64,000 bases of DNA from Hippea sp. KM1 (lineage in GTDB: Bacteria; Campylobacterota_A; Desulfurellia; Desulfurellales; Hippeaceae), in contig NZ_JAFP01000001.1 in NCBI RefSeq assembly GCF_000526195.1, positions 470,001 through 534,000 of the forward strand, read 5' to 3'. The notes beneath the pieces were generated by a model that saw only the letters and a program-made list of their open reading frames with translations, was not told the origin of the DNA and did no database searches. The position numbers and the translations under genes are program-made. Positions 15,780 through 24,800 of this stretch are shown here, in pieces. Within the stretch, counting starts at the first letter, position 1. The number at the start of each line of letters is the position of its first letter.

Positions 15780-16673
15780 TTATGGTCTCAAAAAGTCGTT
15801 TATGTTGTGATAATTGCCCTCACTAACAAGTTTTCTGATTTCTTCCTCATTTTCCCAAAACCCCTTCACTATACCTATATGGGTTCTGTCTTTAATATTT
15901 TCCCCTCCAAAAGACATCTCAAGAGCAGACTCTATAATGGGTGTCTCTAAAATATGTTTCCTTGTTTCCCTGTTATATCTTACCCTTAGTCTCCCCATGA
16001 AAAACGGATTCTTTACATTATAAACACCGCCAATTGCAAACAATGGGTTTAAATTTTCTGTTCTTCCTTTTATGTTTCTGTTTAAAACCTTTAAAACATC
16101 CAGAACCATGTTTACCCTTCTTGCCTTTTCTTCTGGCTCAATAGAGATGACATCATTTGGGTCTTCCCCTACTCTGTCCAGTTCTATTGTTACAGTGTAT
16201 GAATAAAGAGACAAATGATGCTCAAACTGAAATGGATTTGGATTCGCGCCCGTTCTTTGAGCAAAGTTGAGGTTTGTTCCAAATTCAATGTCGGAAAGCA
16301 TAGGTTCAAGAGAAATAGCCGGCGTTATTCTAACAACCGCTGGTCTTGTAAGCGAACTCTTGCTTTTTGCCGTTTTCATATATCCAAAGAGATCAGCCTC
16401 TATGTAATCCCTTATATTTGCCTCGGATTTGAATTGAACCACATCTTGCTCAGCCGTTAACGGATCTTCTCTATCAGAGTCTATACCAAATTGTTCCTTA
16501 AGCATTCTATAAACATCGTATCTCAAGGCCTGTCTGGATTCATAGGATAGAAATTCACCGGATCTTGAAAGCTTTTTAAGCTCAGAAATATTGCCCACAC
16601 CTTCACCATAATTTAGACTCATCGCCTCAAAGATCAAAGAAACAGTTAGACCCTGCGGTTTTAAATTAATCAT
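15780..16673 (-). CDS. cas7: Cascade backbone subunit Cas7 (Cst2/DevR family)
   Basis: About 297 residues of the DevR/Cst2 Cas7 family: GLTVSLIFEAMSLNYGEGVGN, SRQALRYDVYRML, and the later RTGANPNPFQFEHHLSLYSY and NVKNPFFMGRLRV. Several Cas7 copies form the Cascade filament that binds the crRNA. I place the start at 16673 (MINLKPQGL), because AAGGAGG sits 9 bases upstream inside the end of cas8. An upstream ATG at 16694 would add seven arginine-rich residues. It overlaps cas8 by 8 bases. Confidence 0.92.
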   Translation of the reverse strand: MINLKPQGLTVSLIFEAMSLNYGEGVGNISELKKLSRSGEFLSYESRQALRYDVYRMLKEQFGIDSDREDPLTAEQDVVQFKSEANIRDYIEADLFGYMKTAKSKSSLTRPAVVRITPAISLEPMLSDIEFGTNLNFAQRTGANPNPFQFEHHLSLYSYTVTIELDRVGEDPNDVISIEPEEKARRVNMVLDVLKVLNRNIKGRTENLNPLFAIGGVYNVKNPFFMGRLRVRYNRETRKHILETPIIESALEMSFGGENIKDRTHIGIVKGFWENEEEIRKLVSEGNYHNINDFLRP

Positions 16674-18390
16674 TCTCCTCAACCTCCTTTTCATTTGCTA
16701 TCTGATTTGAGTAGCTTTCACCCAAAAGGCCGTTTAGAAAACTATATCCTAAAGCATAAAAGGTTTCCTTATCTTGAAGTGCCTTGACAAAAGATGATGG
16801 GATTTCCCTTCCATAGGCCATATATGTTCTAATTAAAACATCCATAAACTGTCTTGTATCTCCAATCCTCAAAGAATTTAAAAGCTTATATGAAACAGAA
16901 GAAATCTTATTTTCCGCATTTCTTGATTTAAGCAAACTTGCCATCTCCTCTCCTTTCTTGTATACATGCCACATCTCTTTTTCTGAAGTGTTCATTTTGG
17001 CACCTCCGTCTATTTTTGTAGTAAAATTAAAAACCAGTCTATTTAAGATCTGAAGTTGGTATGCATTTATTTTTGCTTCGTAATTCCTTGAATTGTTTCG
17101 AGCCGCTATATACAATTTTGTAAGTTTATTTAGGTAATCAAAGTAAAATTTACCTTCCAACATCAAATGCATCACCTCAGGCAACACAGAAATCTTTACA
17201 TCCTTTATCTTGTAGTAGCACCGTGAGAGCGCCTTAAGATCGTCTTTGTTTTTAGAATCCCTTAAGAATTTGGCTTTTTCTGTTGATAGATTAAACGAGT
17301 AAACCTTTGGAGTTGTATCGCTTGAAAGATCGAGCTCCATCACGGCAATGTTTTGTAGCGTATAAATCGCTTCCCTGTATGAGCTTTCCAAAACTATTTG
17401 TGTAAAGAAATCCAAAAGGGCGTTTTGGGAAACATCCATTGTCAAAACATTCTTTAGCAACAGATTCTCTTTCACCAAGTCATATATGGAACTATCGGAA
17501 TTCACAAAATAAAAGATCGTTTTGTTGTCTCTCCTTACAGGCGTTAACCCTGCAAAATACGAAAAGTAGGTAATTTCACAAATATCACATAAGGGAAGCT
17601 TTGGAGCAAAGTTCCATACAAAATTTATAGAATCGGGATTGAGGCCATAAAACTTTGAAATACCGGTATCAAAAAGGGTATTGCTTTTTGCTTTTCTCTC
17701 CATGCAAAAAATACAACGAAGTTCAGGATCTCGTTTTGTTTTATTCTTGCTCAGCGGCTCCTCAAAATCTTTATAAAATTTATCAAATCGATTTTTATTT
17801 ACGGATCTGTTTAGAAAGCTCTTTTGACCGTATATTTTTCTTAAATAAATCTGAACATCGCTCTCCCACAGTTCCCCTTTGTTTTCTTTCATAATTTCAA
17901 TGGCCTTTATAAGTGTCGATACAAGAACAGAAGGGTCATTTTTGATCTCGTTCTTCGTCGGCACTTTCCCAATTCTATTTTTTAAGAAGCTGAATCCGTT
18001 TAATATTTTTTTCAACCTATCCAACAATTCATTGGGCAGCTTAGTTGCTATTTCTTCGCCTTTCAATTTCTCATTAAAGTATTTCTTATTCAACCTGCCC
18101 AGATCTTCCTTATTGTTTAGAGCTTTTAGGTCTTCTATGTACTCGTTAAATAGTTTCAATAAACTCTCGTATCTCCCGTACTGCTCAAAAGCATAATCAA
18201 AAAACCTCTTTGCAAACCCTTCAAATATCCTTCTATCGAACTCTATATAATTATCACCAAAATATAAAACATCTTTATCCTTCGAAAGCAATCTATCTTC
18301 CTTCAACTCCCACAGATGAGAATTTATATTTAGAAAGCCCACTATTCCCGCATTGTAAAGCCAATCACCAATGTAAACCCTCTCTTTCAC
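16666..18390 (-). CDS. cas8b: Cascade large subunit Cas8b1 (Cst1 type)
   Basis: A 574-residue Cst1-type large subunit. It begins MKERVYIGDWLYNAGIVGFL, as in the Cst1 family, and carries a zinc-finger-like pair in the middle: CIFCMER (~229) and LCDICEITYFSYFAG (~275). The large subunit recognises the PAM and positions the Cascade complex. Subtype I-B (Tneap/Hmari-like, Cas8b1) follows from the combination of this protein with the Cst2-type Cas7. It overlaps cas6 by four bases (ATGA). Confidence 0.88.
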   Translation of the reverse strand: MKERVYIGDWLYNAGIVGFLNINSHLWELKEDRLLSKDKDVLYFGDNYIEFDRRIFEGFAKRFFDYAFEQYGRYESLLKLFNEYIEDLKALNNKEDLGRLNKKYFNEKLKGEEIATKLPNELLDRLKKILNGFSFLKNRIGKVPTKNEIKNDPSVLVSTLIKAIEIMKENKGELWESDVQIYLRKIYGQKSFLNRSVNKNRFDKFYKDFEEPLSKNKTKRDPELRCIFCMERKAKSNTLFDTGISKFYGLNPDSINFVWNFAPKLPLCDICEITYFSYFAGLTPVRRDNKTIFYFVNSDSSIYDLVKENLLLKNVLTMDVSQNALLDFFTQIVLESSYREAIYTLQNIAVMELDLSSDTTPKVYSFNLSTEKAKFLRDSKNKDDLKALSRCYYKIKDVKISVLPEVMHLMLEGKFYFDYLNKLTKLYIAARNNSRNYEAKINAYQLQILNRLVFNFTTKIDGGAKMNTSEKEMWHVYKKGEEMASLLKSRNAENKISSVSYKLLNSLRIGDTRQFMDVLIRTYMAYGREIPSSFVKALQDKETFYALGYSFLNGLLGESYSNQIANEKEVEEND

Positions 18391-19109
18391 CCCATCACCT
18401 CCAGCATGCCAAAACCCTGTGAACGCTTTGCGCCGATACCGGCATGGTATATAAGCTCCAATATGGGTATAGGCGCATTGATTGTTATTAGCCCCTTATT
18501 TGCTATCTCACCGCCATACAGACTTGCTATGCTATATGTCAGATTGTGATCCACAACATTAAATTCATCTTTTTGAAGGTCATATTTTAAGAACTCCCGC
18601 GCCATGCTTTTTACATTAAAAAAGAGGTTTTCAAAGAACATTGGATCTTTAGCCTTTAAAAAGCCCTTCCCCTTTTTATCTTCTATGTTTCTGACAAGAA
18701 TCGGCGATAGCGTCTTGAAGGTTATGGTGGTGTATGTGATGCTTCTTGTGTTAACATAAAAAATTTTTGATACGGACAGTTCGTTGTTAAAGTAACTCAA
18801 GCTCTTGTTTTTTGACATCTCTTTAATACCGTTGTACAAGGCAATTAAAGTTGCTGCATCAAAGGACGAGAAGTAAAATACAACATCTTGCGACTGTAGG
18901 TAGATTTTGCCCTTCTCCTTCTTTTGGGACGGTTTAAAGCTTAACGAGAATGTGAAAGGCTTTTGTTTGTTCTGCTTTGAATAGTACTGCTCAAACAACT
19001 CCTCATCCGCTGTTTTTAGGGCTTCTTTGATAAACGATAGTGCATGTCTGCGATAATCCGAAGGCAAAAACTCCCCAGGATTTAGTCTAAACCTCACACC
19101 AAACCGCAT
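18387..19109 (-). CDS. cas6: CRISPR RNA endoribonuclease Cas6
   Basis: A 240-residue Cas6. The N-terminal LPSDYRRHALSFIKEAL fits the family's LP-x-x-Y pattern (His22 lies in the region of the usual catalytic histidine, not verified), and the C-terminal glycine-rich loop GIGAKRSQGFGMLEV is diagnostic. Cas6 cuts the array transcript within each repeat, leaving the 8-base handle ATTTAAAG. It is the first cas gene and lies only 20 bases downstream of a diguanylate cyclase gene on the same strand, so the cas promoter may lie inside or upstream of that gene. Confidence 0.94.
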   Translation of the reverse strand: MRFGVRFRLNPGEFLPSDYRRHALSFIKEALKTADEELFEQYYSKQNKQKPFTFSLSFKPSQKKEKGKIYLQSQDVVFYFSSFDAATLIALYNGIKEMSKNKSLSYFNNELSVSKIFYVNTRSITYTTITFKTLSPILVRNIEDKKGKGFLKAKDPMFFENLFFNVKSMAREFLKYDLQKDEFNVVDHNLTYSIASLYGGEIANKGLITINAPIPILELIYHAGIGAKRSQGFGMLEVMG

Positions 19110-19129
19110 AGTTTATCCCCTTCTTGGTT

Positions 19130-20908
19130 TTATTGAGAGGTGTTTGCTGTTAGATGGCAATACATCTGATAAAACCTATCCCGTTTGTCCTTATTCTTTT
19201 TTGCTTCATACATAGCTATATCGCTGTTGCGTAAAAGCAGGTCGGGATTGTCAGGTGTGGCTTTAGGATACACGCAAACACCCATGCTCAAACCCACATT
19301 TACTTTTCTTTGTCCGTCTATGTAAATAGGTTCCCTTACAGCTTTTTCTATTTTTTTGAATATGGACTCAAGACATTCTTGTCCCTTTATGTTTTCTAAA
19401 AGCAAAACGAATTCATCCCCTCCAAACCTTGCAAGAAAGTCTGATTTTCTTATCGTTGCCTTTAGTCTTTTGGCGATGGTTTTTAGAACAATATCTCCAA
19501 CCTCATGTCCATATTTATCGTTTATGGGTTTGAAGTTATCCAAATCTATAAGGCAAACGGCAAGCAATGTGTTGTTTCTCTTTGCCCTTTCTATGGCTCT
19601 TGTTAGCTCTTCTTCTAATGCATATCTGTTGTATAGGTCTGTTAATTGGTCGTGCATTGCCTGATGTTTCAGTTGTTCCTTTAGTTGGTGGATTTGCGTT
19701 GTATCTATCGCACTCCAGATAATGCCCGTCTTGCCTTCTGATAGTTTTATATACGATCCCTTAACCTCGGCCCACAGCAGTGTGTTGTCTTTTCTTTTGA
19801 AACAGAACTCGGTTGTATCTGTTTCCCTCTTTCCATCGAGTATGTCTTTGTATTGCAGAAAGAATTTTTCGTAATACTCTTTGTTTATGTGGAGGATTGA
19901 TGTGTTTTTGCCTACCAACTCTTCTTTTGTGTATTTGAATGCCTTAAGAAAAGCCGGGTTTACATCTATGATTGTTCTTTTTTCATCTACCACGAGCATC
20001 ATAGCGGCGTTATTTTTAAACAGGGCTTTGTGATAGGATAGCGATTGTTTGAGCTCTTCTTGCGTTTTCTTTAGTTCGTTTTCTATTAGTTTCTGTTTTG
20101 TTATATCCCTTGCTGTGCCTATTATGCCCTTTAGGGAGCCGTTTTCTTCAAACCATGGAACCTTTATGACATCGAGGTATACCCTTTTACCCTTTATGTT
20201 TCCCGCTTCTTCAAACTGCTCAGCTTTTTTGGATGCCAGGACCTTGTTATCTGTTTGGTTGCAGATCTTGTCTATTGTGTAATAGCTATCATCAGAAGGC
20301 CTTTTTTGTTTTATCTTTCTAACGAAGTAATCTAATGTTTTGCCTATCGGCTCGTCGGTGTTTTCTGTGTTTAGAAGTGTTTTGCATGTGGCTTTGTTTG
20401 TGAAGATAAATCTTTTGTTTACATCCTTTGCCCATATTAAATCCGGCACCAGGTCTGCTATCTGCCTGAGGAATTTCTCCGATTCCCTGTATTTTTCTTC
20501 GCTCTCTTTGATTTTTGTTATGTTTATGAAATAGTGAAGGAATATATCGTCGGTTATGGGCACCCACCACGATTCCCAATAGTTGTTAGCCAGCTTTAAC
20601 TCTTTCATTATGGGCTTTTTCTCATCAAGGGCCCTGTCTGACTCGCAAAATGTGCAACGCATATCGTCTGTTATTATGCCATGCCTGTATAGGTTTTTCT
20701 GATGATCTGGGAGTGTTTTACCACCCCAGAACTCCTCCCAGCAGATACCGCCAATCTTTGCCCCGAATAACCGCCTTGACATGTTGTTCTGAAAGAGTAT
20801 CTCGTGCTTTCTGTTTATTAGAAGAGATGGTATTTGAAGGGCATTAAGAAGCATCCGCATCTGTTTGCATTCTTTCTTGCTAAACAAACCAAAAGACCTA
20901 TCTTCCAT
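19130..20908 (-). CDS. PAS-domain diguanylate cyclase
   Basis: About 592 residues with at least two or three PAS segments (~20-100, ~140-270 with the PAC-like GTARDITKQK, ~285-400 with IDVNPAFLKAF) and a C-terminal GGDEF domain (~420-590). The active site is RFGGDEFVLLLE, preceded by RKSD, a match to the RxxD inhibitory site. It should make cyclic di-GMP and be product-inhibited. There is no membrane segment, so sensing is cytoplasmic. ATG at 20908 (MEDRSFG) is chosen for its AAGGTGAG site. It lies between NfeD and cas6 on the minus strand with short gaps. Confidence 0.92.
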   Translation of the reverse strand: MEDRSFGLFSKKECKQMRMLLNALQIPSLLINRKHEILFQNNMSRRLFGAKIGGICWEEFWGGKTLPDHQKNLYRHGIITDDMRCTFCESDRALDEKKPIMKELKLANNYWESWWVPITDDIFLHYFINITKIKESEEKYRESEKFLRQIADLVPDLIWAKDVNKRFIFTNKATCKTLLNTENTDEPIGKTLDYFVRKIKQKRPSDDSYYTIDKICNQTDNKVLASKKAEQFEEAGNIKGKRVYLDVIKVPWFEENGSLKGIIGTARDITKQKLIENELKKTQEELKQSLSYHKALFKNNAAMMLVVDEKRTIIDVNPAFLKAFKYTKEELVGKNTSILHINKEYYEKFFLQYKDILDGKRETDTTEFCFKRKDNTLLWAEVKGSYIKLSEGKTGIIWSAIDTTQIHQLKEQLKHQAMHDQLTDLYNRYALEEELTRAIERAKRNNTLLAVCLIDLDNFKPINDKYGHEVGDIVLKTIAKRLKATIRKSDFLARFGGDEFVLLLENIKGQECLESIFKKIEKAVREPIYIDGQRKVNVGLSMGVCVYPKATPDNPDLLLRNSDIAMYEAKKNKDKRDRFYQMYCHLTANTSQ

Positions 20909-20982
20909 CTTCTCACCTTGTTTATATGGTGTAATTTTACAACTCCCACTATACACCTTTTTTGGAGAAATGCAAGGTTTTA

Positions 20983-21441
20983 TTAGGGATTTTGCTGATC
21001 GGTGAGCTTTCCGACCCTTACCTTGAGTGAATCCTGATCGATTATAACAACCTTTTCGCCTTTATCGATGGCCTCTTCTGCTGTGGCTGTCCAGATTTCG
21101 CCGTCCACCTCTATCTGTCCTTCAGTCTGGGGGGTTATAGGTTTTGTGCATACGGCCGTCTTGCCGATGATCTGTTTTCCATCGATAATGGGTTTCCTTT
21201 TTTGGGCTTTGTAGGCGAGATATACACTTATCAGGCTTAGTGATGCGAGTATTATGAAGGATGGTATAGCGACATCCAAAACAATTCTTGGTATGGTTAT
21301 ATCCATTATGAACAAAAGCACCATGCTTAAAATAAAGGCTGTTATGCCCGAAAAAGCAAATATGCCTCCGCTGCTTATGAGGAATTCTATGATTATCAGT
21401 ATGAATGCAAACACCATCAGAAATTCTATAAAGGAACACAT
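20983..21441 (-). CDS. NfeD-like membrane protein
   Basis: A 152-residue NfeD-type protein. Three or four hydrophobic segments (~5-25, ~28-47, ~52-75) are followed by a C-terminal OB-like soluble domain (IIGKTAVCTKPITPQTEGQIEVDGEIWTA in two stretches, then VVIIDQDSLKVRVGKL). NfeD proteins usually partner a stomatin/SPFH protein or a ClpP-like protease and affect membrane quality control, but no such partner is adjacent here. It is divergent from the sulfur-carrier gene. The family call rests on the G-x-A ... EGQIxVDGEIW pattern. Confidence 0.85.
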   Translation of the reverse strand: MCSFIEFLMVFAFILIIIEFLISSGGIFAFSGITAFILSMVLLFIMDITIPRIVLDVAIPSFIILASLSLISVYLAYKAQKRKPIIDGKQIIGKTAVCTKPITPQTEGQIEVDGEIWTATAEEAIDKGEKVVIIDQDSLKVRVGKLTDQQNP

Positions 21442-21503
21442 CAGGTAATAATTACCACAAATTATCTTGAAAATGCAATATTTTATGATTAAATAGAGGG
21501 GCT

Positions 21504-21701
21504 ATGGTTAAGGTAATGATAGAAGGGAAGACTGGGGTTTTTGAATTTAGAACGCCTGTGAGTGTGGGTAAAATCTTAAAAGAGTTGGGTTTTTTGCCGT
21601 TTGAGGTATTGGTGATCTGCAAGGATAGGCTTCTAACGAGGGATGTTGTTATTCGTGGAGATGAAAAGATTCTGTTGAGGGTGGTGTATTCTAAAGGATG
21701 A
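21504..21701 (+). CDS. ThiS/MoaD/TtuB-like sulfur carrier protein
   Basis: A 65-residue beta-grasp protein: MVKVMIEGKTG, then VSVGKILKELGF and DVVIRGDEKILLRVV, as in ThiS/MoaD. It overlaps the downstream TtuA-like thiolase by four bases (ATGA), so it is probably the sulfur donor for tRNA thiolation (TtuB role). It ends in SKG, with only one C-terminal glycine; known carriers end in GG, needed for adenylation and thiocarboxylate formation. It may be a variant tail or use a different activation route. GAGGGG precedes the ATG. Confidence 0.82.
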   Translation: MVKVMIEGKTGVFEFRTPVSVGKILKELGFLPFEVLVICKDRLLTRDVVIRGDEKILLRVVYSKG

Positions 21702-22582
21702 AGTGTAGAAGGTGTAAGAAAGAGGCTGAGGTTGAATTAAGAAGCCACAATGCTGCGTTCTGTAGGGACTGCTTTTTGCTGTTTTTTTACAATCAGCTAA
21801 ACAAGGCTATAAAACAGTTTAGAATGTTTACCAAAAAGCAGAGGATACTTCTTGCTGTGTCGGGTGGCAAGGATAGCATGTCGTTGTGGCTTGCTTTAGT
21901 TGAGCTTGGCTATGATGTAACGGCCTTATTTGTGGATTTGGGTATATCGGGATTTAGTGAGCTGGCAAGAAAGAAGGTTGTGGCCTTTTCAGAAAGATTC
22001 AATGCTCCGCTTAGGGTTGTTGATTTAAAAGAAGAGGGTATACCCATACCCGAGGTGGTTAAAAAGCTAAAAAGGCCTGCATGTGCTGTTTGCGGAAGGA
22101 TTAAGCGCTATTACTTCAATATGGAGGGCTTAAGGGGCGGTTTTGATGTATTGGCAACCGGTCATAATTTAGACGATGAGACATCGAGGCTCTTTTCCAA
22201 TGTTTTGCATTGGAAGATGGAATACCTCGAGGATCAGGCGCCGGTTTTACCTGACGAAGATGGACTTTTAAGGAAGGTTAAGCCGTTTTTTAGACTGACT
22301 GAGTTTGAGATTGCGGCCTATGCATTCTTCAAAGGCATCGATTATTTAACAAGCGGATGTCCCTTTAGCAAGGGGGCGACATTCTCCTCTTACAAGAGGC
22401 ACCTAAACAGGATAGAGTATGAATCGCCCGCCACAAAGATAGACTTCTATCAGGGTTTTTTGAAAAACTTAAGGCCTCTTTTGAAGAAAAAGGCAAAAGA
22501 GGAGCTTCACCACTGCAGGGTTTGCGGCTATCCCACATTTGGCGATGTTTGTTTTGTTTGCAGGCTTAAGGGTTTTGAATAG
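21698..22582 (+). CDS. TtuA-type tRNA 2-thiouridine synthetase (TtcA superfamily)
   Basis: A 294-residue PP-loop protein. It has an N-terminal zinc site (CRRCKK, CRDC), the ATP-binding SGGKDSMS, CAVCGRIKR and SGCPFS cysteines that would bind a Fe-S cluster, and a C-terminal zinc site (CRVCGYPTFGDVCFVC). In the TtuA group this enzyme makes 2-thio-ribothymidine at tRNA position 54, a thermophile stabilising modification. The five-cysteine-motif layout and the coupled ubiquitin-like gene favour TtuA over TtcA (position 32). It overlaps priA by one base. Confidence 0.82.
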   Translation: MKCRRCKKEAEVELRSHNAAFCRDCFLLFFYNQLNKAIKQFRMFTKKQRILLAVSGGKDSMSLWLALVELGYDVTALFVDLGISGFSELARKKVVAFSERFNAPLRVVDLKEEGIPIPEVVKKLKRPACAVCGRIKRYYFNMEGLRGGFDVLATGHNLDDETSRLFSNVLHWKMEYLEDQAPVLPDEDGLLRKVKPFFRLTEFEIAAYAFFKGIDYLTSGCPFSKGATFSSYKRHLNRIEYESPATKIDFYQGFLKNLRPLLKKKAKEELHHCRVCGYPTFGDVCFVCRLKGFE

Positions 22583-24528
22583 TGTTTTTCTATAGCGTGC
22601 TCTTTCCTTTGGCTATAGATGAAGGTTTTGTCTATAGGTCGGATAAAAGGTTGAAGGTTGGCCAGAGGGTGCTGGTTGATTTTAAGGGCAGGGTCAGGAT
22701 AGGTGTTGTTTTAAAAGAAGAAGATGAACCCGATTATCAAACAAAGCCTGTAATTGAGCAATTAGATGAAGAACCCGTTGTAAGTTGTGAGCTTATTAAG
22801 ACCCTTGAGTTTTTCTCCTTCTATTTCATGGCAGCCAAAGGCATGCTCCTTAGGAGTGCTCTTCCTAAAAAGCTGTTCGAAACAAAAAAACCCATAGATT
22901 TAAAACCCGTCGTTGCCTCATTAGAATTCAGAGAAAGGCCTTTTAAGCTGAACATGCAGCAAGAGGAGATTGTAAATAGCATAGATACGGAAGGCTTTTC
23001 TGTGAATCTAATCTTCGGGGTTACTGGAAGCGGCAAAACAGAGGTGTATTTAAGCCTTATAGAGAGGGTTTTGAGGAGGGGTAAAAAGGCCGTTGTTTTG
23101 GTGCCAGAGATCGCTCTGACACCTCAATACATAGATGTTTTTTCTCAGCGTTTCTCCAATGAGGCCATTAGTGTTATACACTCCAGGCTTACCGGAAGGC
23201 AGAAGTTTGACAACTGGATTGATTTCAATACAGGCAGAAGGCCTATTCTTATTGGCACCCGATCGGCTGTGTTTGTCAATTTCAAGGATGTGGGGATTGT
23301 TGTTGTTGATGAAGAGAACGACGAGTCGTATAAACAGGAGAGCCAGCCGCTATACAACGCAAAGGATGTTGCCATCTATCGGGCAAAAAGCGTGGGGATT
23401 CCCGTTATCTTGAGCTCTGCAACACCCTCCTTTGAAACATATTACAAGGCAAAAACGGGGAAGTTCAGGATGTTTGAAATGCATCAAAGGGTCGGCGGGA
23501 TAAGGTTGCCCGAGGTGGAGTTTGTTAGGCCCGATGGCGATGAGTTATTTGCTAAAGAGACGCTTGAGGCCATCGGTGATACCCTGAACTCAAAAAAGAC
23601 GGTGGCGGTGCTCATAAACAGGAGGGGTTTTTCTAACTATCTGGTCTGCGGCGATTGCGGCTATGTGTTTCTTTGCCCGAATTGCAGTGTATCGTTGAAG
23701 TTTCACAAGAAGGAGGATGTCTTAAAGTGCCACTGGTGCGACGGTGTATTTGAGGTTTTTAGGAGTTGCCCTAAGTGCGGTTCTTTGAATGTGCTCCATA
23801 GGGGTGTGGGTTCTCAGATGATTGAGGAGGAGCTAAAAAGGGCCTTTCCTGGGGCTGTTATAGAGAGGTTTGATAGGGACTCCACGGCTAAAAAAGGCGA
23901 ATTCAACAGGATTATAAATAGCCTGAGGGATGGGAAGATAGACATACTCATAGGCACCCAGATGTTATCCAAGGGGCATGATATATCGCAGATAGGGCTT
24001 GTTGTGGTTTTTGATTTTGAATCGCTGTTTGTTATGCCGGATTTTAGGGCTGAGGAGAGGGCGGTCTCTTTAATCATGCAGACAGCCGGCAGAAGCGGCA
24101 GAAGGGAGCCGGGCAGGGTTATAATACAGCTGAATAGCCAGGATAACCCCTTTCTAAAATACATAAAGGAGCATGATTATGAGGGTTTTGTTGAGAGTGG
24201 CCTCAAAATTAGGAGGCTTATGAATTATCCCCCCTTTAGCAGGCTTATCAGGGTGGTTTCTGAGTCCACCAATAAAGATAAGGCCTGGGAGTTGATAGGT
24301 TTGGTGAAGGAGAGGCTTGAGGGTAGGTTTGATTTTCTTGGGCCTTCACGATGCCCTATTTTTAGGTTGAGAAATAGATACAGGTATCATATAATCATAA
24401 AAAGCAGTTCTATTATTGAGGATATAGCATACCTGAAGGGTAGTGTTTATAATGAACTTATGAAAGGTAAGCAAAAGGGTGGGCAGGGTGGACTGTATTT
24501 TGATGTTGACCCTATAAGCTTTTTTTAA
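22582..24528 (+). CDS. priA: Primosomal protein N' (replication restart helicase PriA)
   Basis: A 648-residue PriA. It has the N-terminal 3'-end-binding domain, Walker A GVTGSGKTEVY, a helicase box II reading DEEN rather than the usual DEEH, TRSAVF, and the zinc-binding insert CGDCGYVFLCPNC ... CHWC ... CPKCG (four CxxC pairs). QTAGRSGRR is motif VI. It restarts stalled replication forks. It begins with GTG overlapping the upstream stop. It is shorter than E. coli PriA but normal for this type. The His-to-Asn change in box II is noteworthy but may be tolerated. Confidence 0.95.
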   Translation: MFFYSVLFPLAIDEGFVYRSDKRLKVGQRVLVDFKGRVRIGVVLKEEDEPDYQTKPVIEQLDEEPVVSCELIKTLEFFSFYFMAAKGMLLRSALPKKLFETKKPIDLKPVVASLEFRERPFKLNMQQEEIVNSIDTEGFSVNLIFGVTGSGKTEVYLSLIERVLRRGKKAVVLVPEIALTPQYIDVFSQRFSNEAISVIHSRLTGRQKFDNWIDFNTGRRPILIGTRSAVFVNFKDVGIVVVDEENDESYKQESQPLYNAKDVAIYRAKSVGIPVILSSATPSFETYYKAKTGKFRMFEMHQRVGGIRLPEVEFVRPDGDELFAKETLEAIGDTLNSKKTVAVLINRRGFSNYLVCGDCGYVFLCPNCSVSLKFHKKEDVLKCHWCDGVFEVFRSCPKCGSLNVLHRGVGSQMIEEELKRAFPGAVIERFDRDSTAKKGEFNRIINSLRDGKIDILIGTQMLSKGHDISQIGLVVVFDFESLFVMPDFRAEERAVSLIMQTAGRSGRREPGRVIIQLNSQDNPFLKYIKEHDYEGFVESGLKIRRLMNYPPFSRLIRVVSESTNKDKAWELIGLVKERLEGRFDFLGPSRCPIFRLRNRYRYHIIIKSSSIIEDIAYLKGSVYNELMKGKQKGGQGGLYFDVDPISFF

Positions 24529-24572
24529 TATAATTCCTATTAAGATAAAGAACAGAAAGCGGGGTGATTTGG

Positions 24573-24773
24573 TTGCCGGGCGTTATTGTAAGGGAGGATG
24601 AGAACTTCGAGGAGGCTCTGAAGAGGTTTAAGAAGCAGTGTGAAAGGGCTGGGATACTCTCAGAAATCAAAAAGAGGGAGAGATACGAGAAACCCAGCGA
24701 GAGAAGGAAGAAGAAGGCTTTAGCAGCAAGAAAGAAGCTCCTTAAACGCCTCAAGATGATGAAAAAGAGGTAG
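24573..24773 (+). CDS. rpsU: 30S ribosomal protein S21
   Basis: A 66-residue S21 with start [22 protein letters not shown], then [20 protein letters not shown] and a lysine/arginine-rich tail. The TTG at 24573 is chosen over a GTG nine bases upstream because GGGGTGAT (24561-24568) is spaced correctly for it and because S21 proteins start at this point. S21 sits near the anti-Shine-Dalgarno end of 16S rRNA. A strong terminator overlaps its stop codon. Confidence 0.95.
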   Translation: MPGVIVREDENFEEALKRFKKQCERAGILSEIKKRERYEKPSERRKKKALAARKKLLKRLKMMKKR

Positions 24774-24793
24774 CTTGATGCTGCCTCTTTTTT
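24767..24793 (+). terminator. Rho-independent terminator after rpsU
   Basis: An 8-bp stem GAGGTAGC (24767-24774) against GCTGCCTC (24780-24787, one G-T pair), loop TTGAT, followed by TTTTTT. The rpsU stop codon lies within the stem. The rqcH start is only 7 bases beyond, so some read-through or a promoter inside rpsU must serve the downstream genes. Confidence 0.9.
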
Positions 24794-24800
24794 GCTTTTC

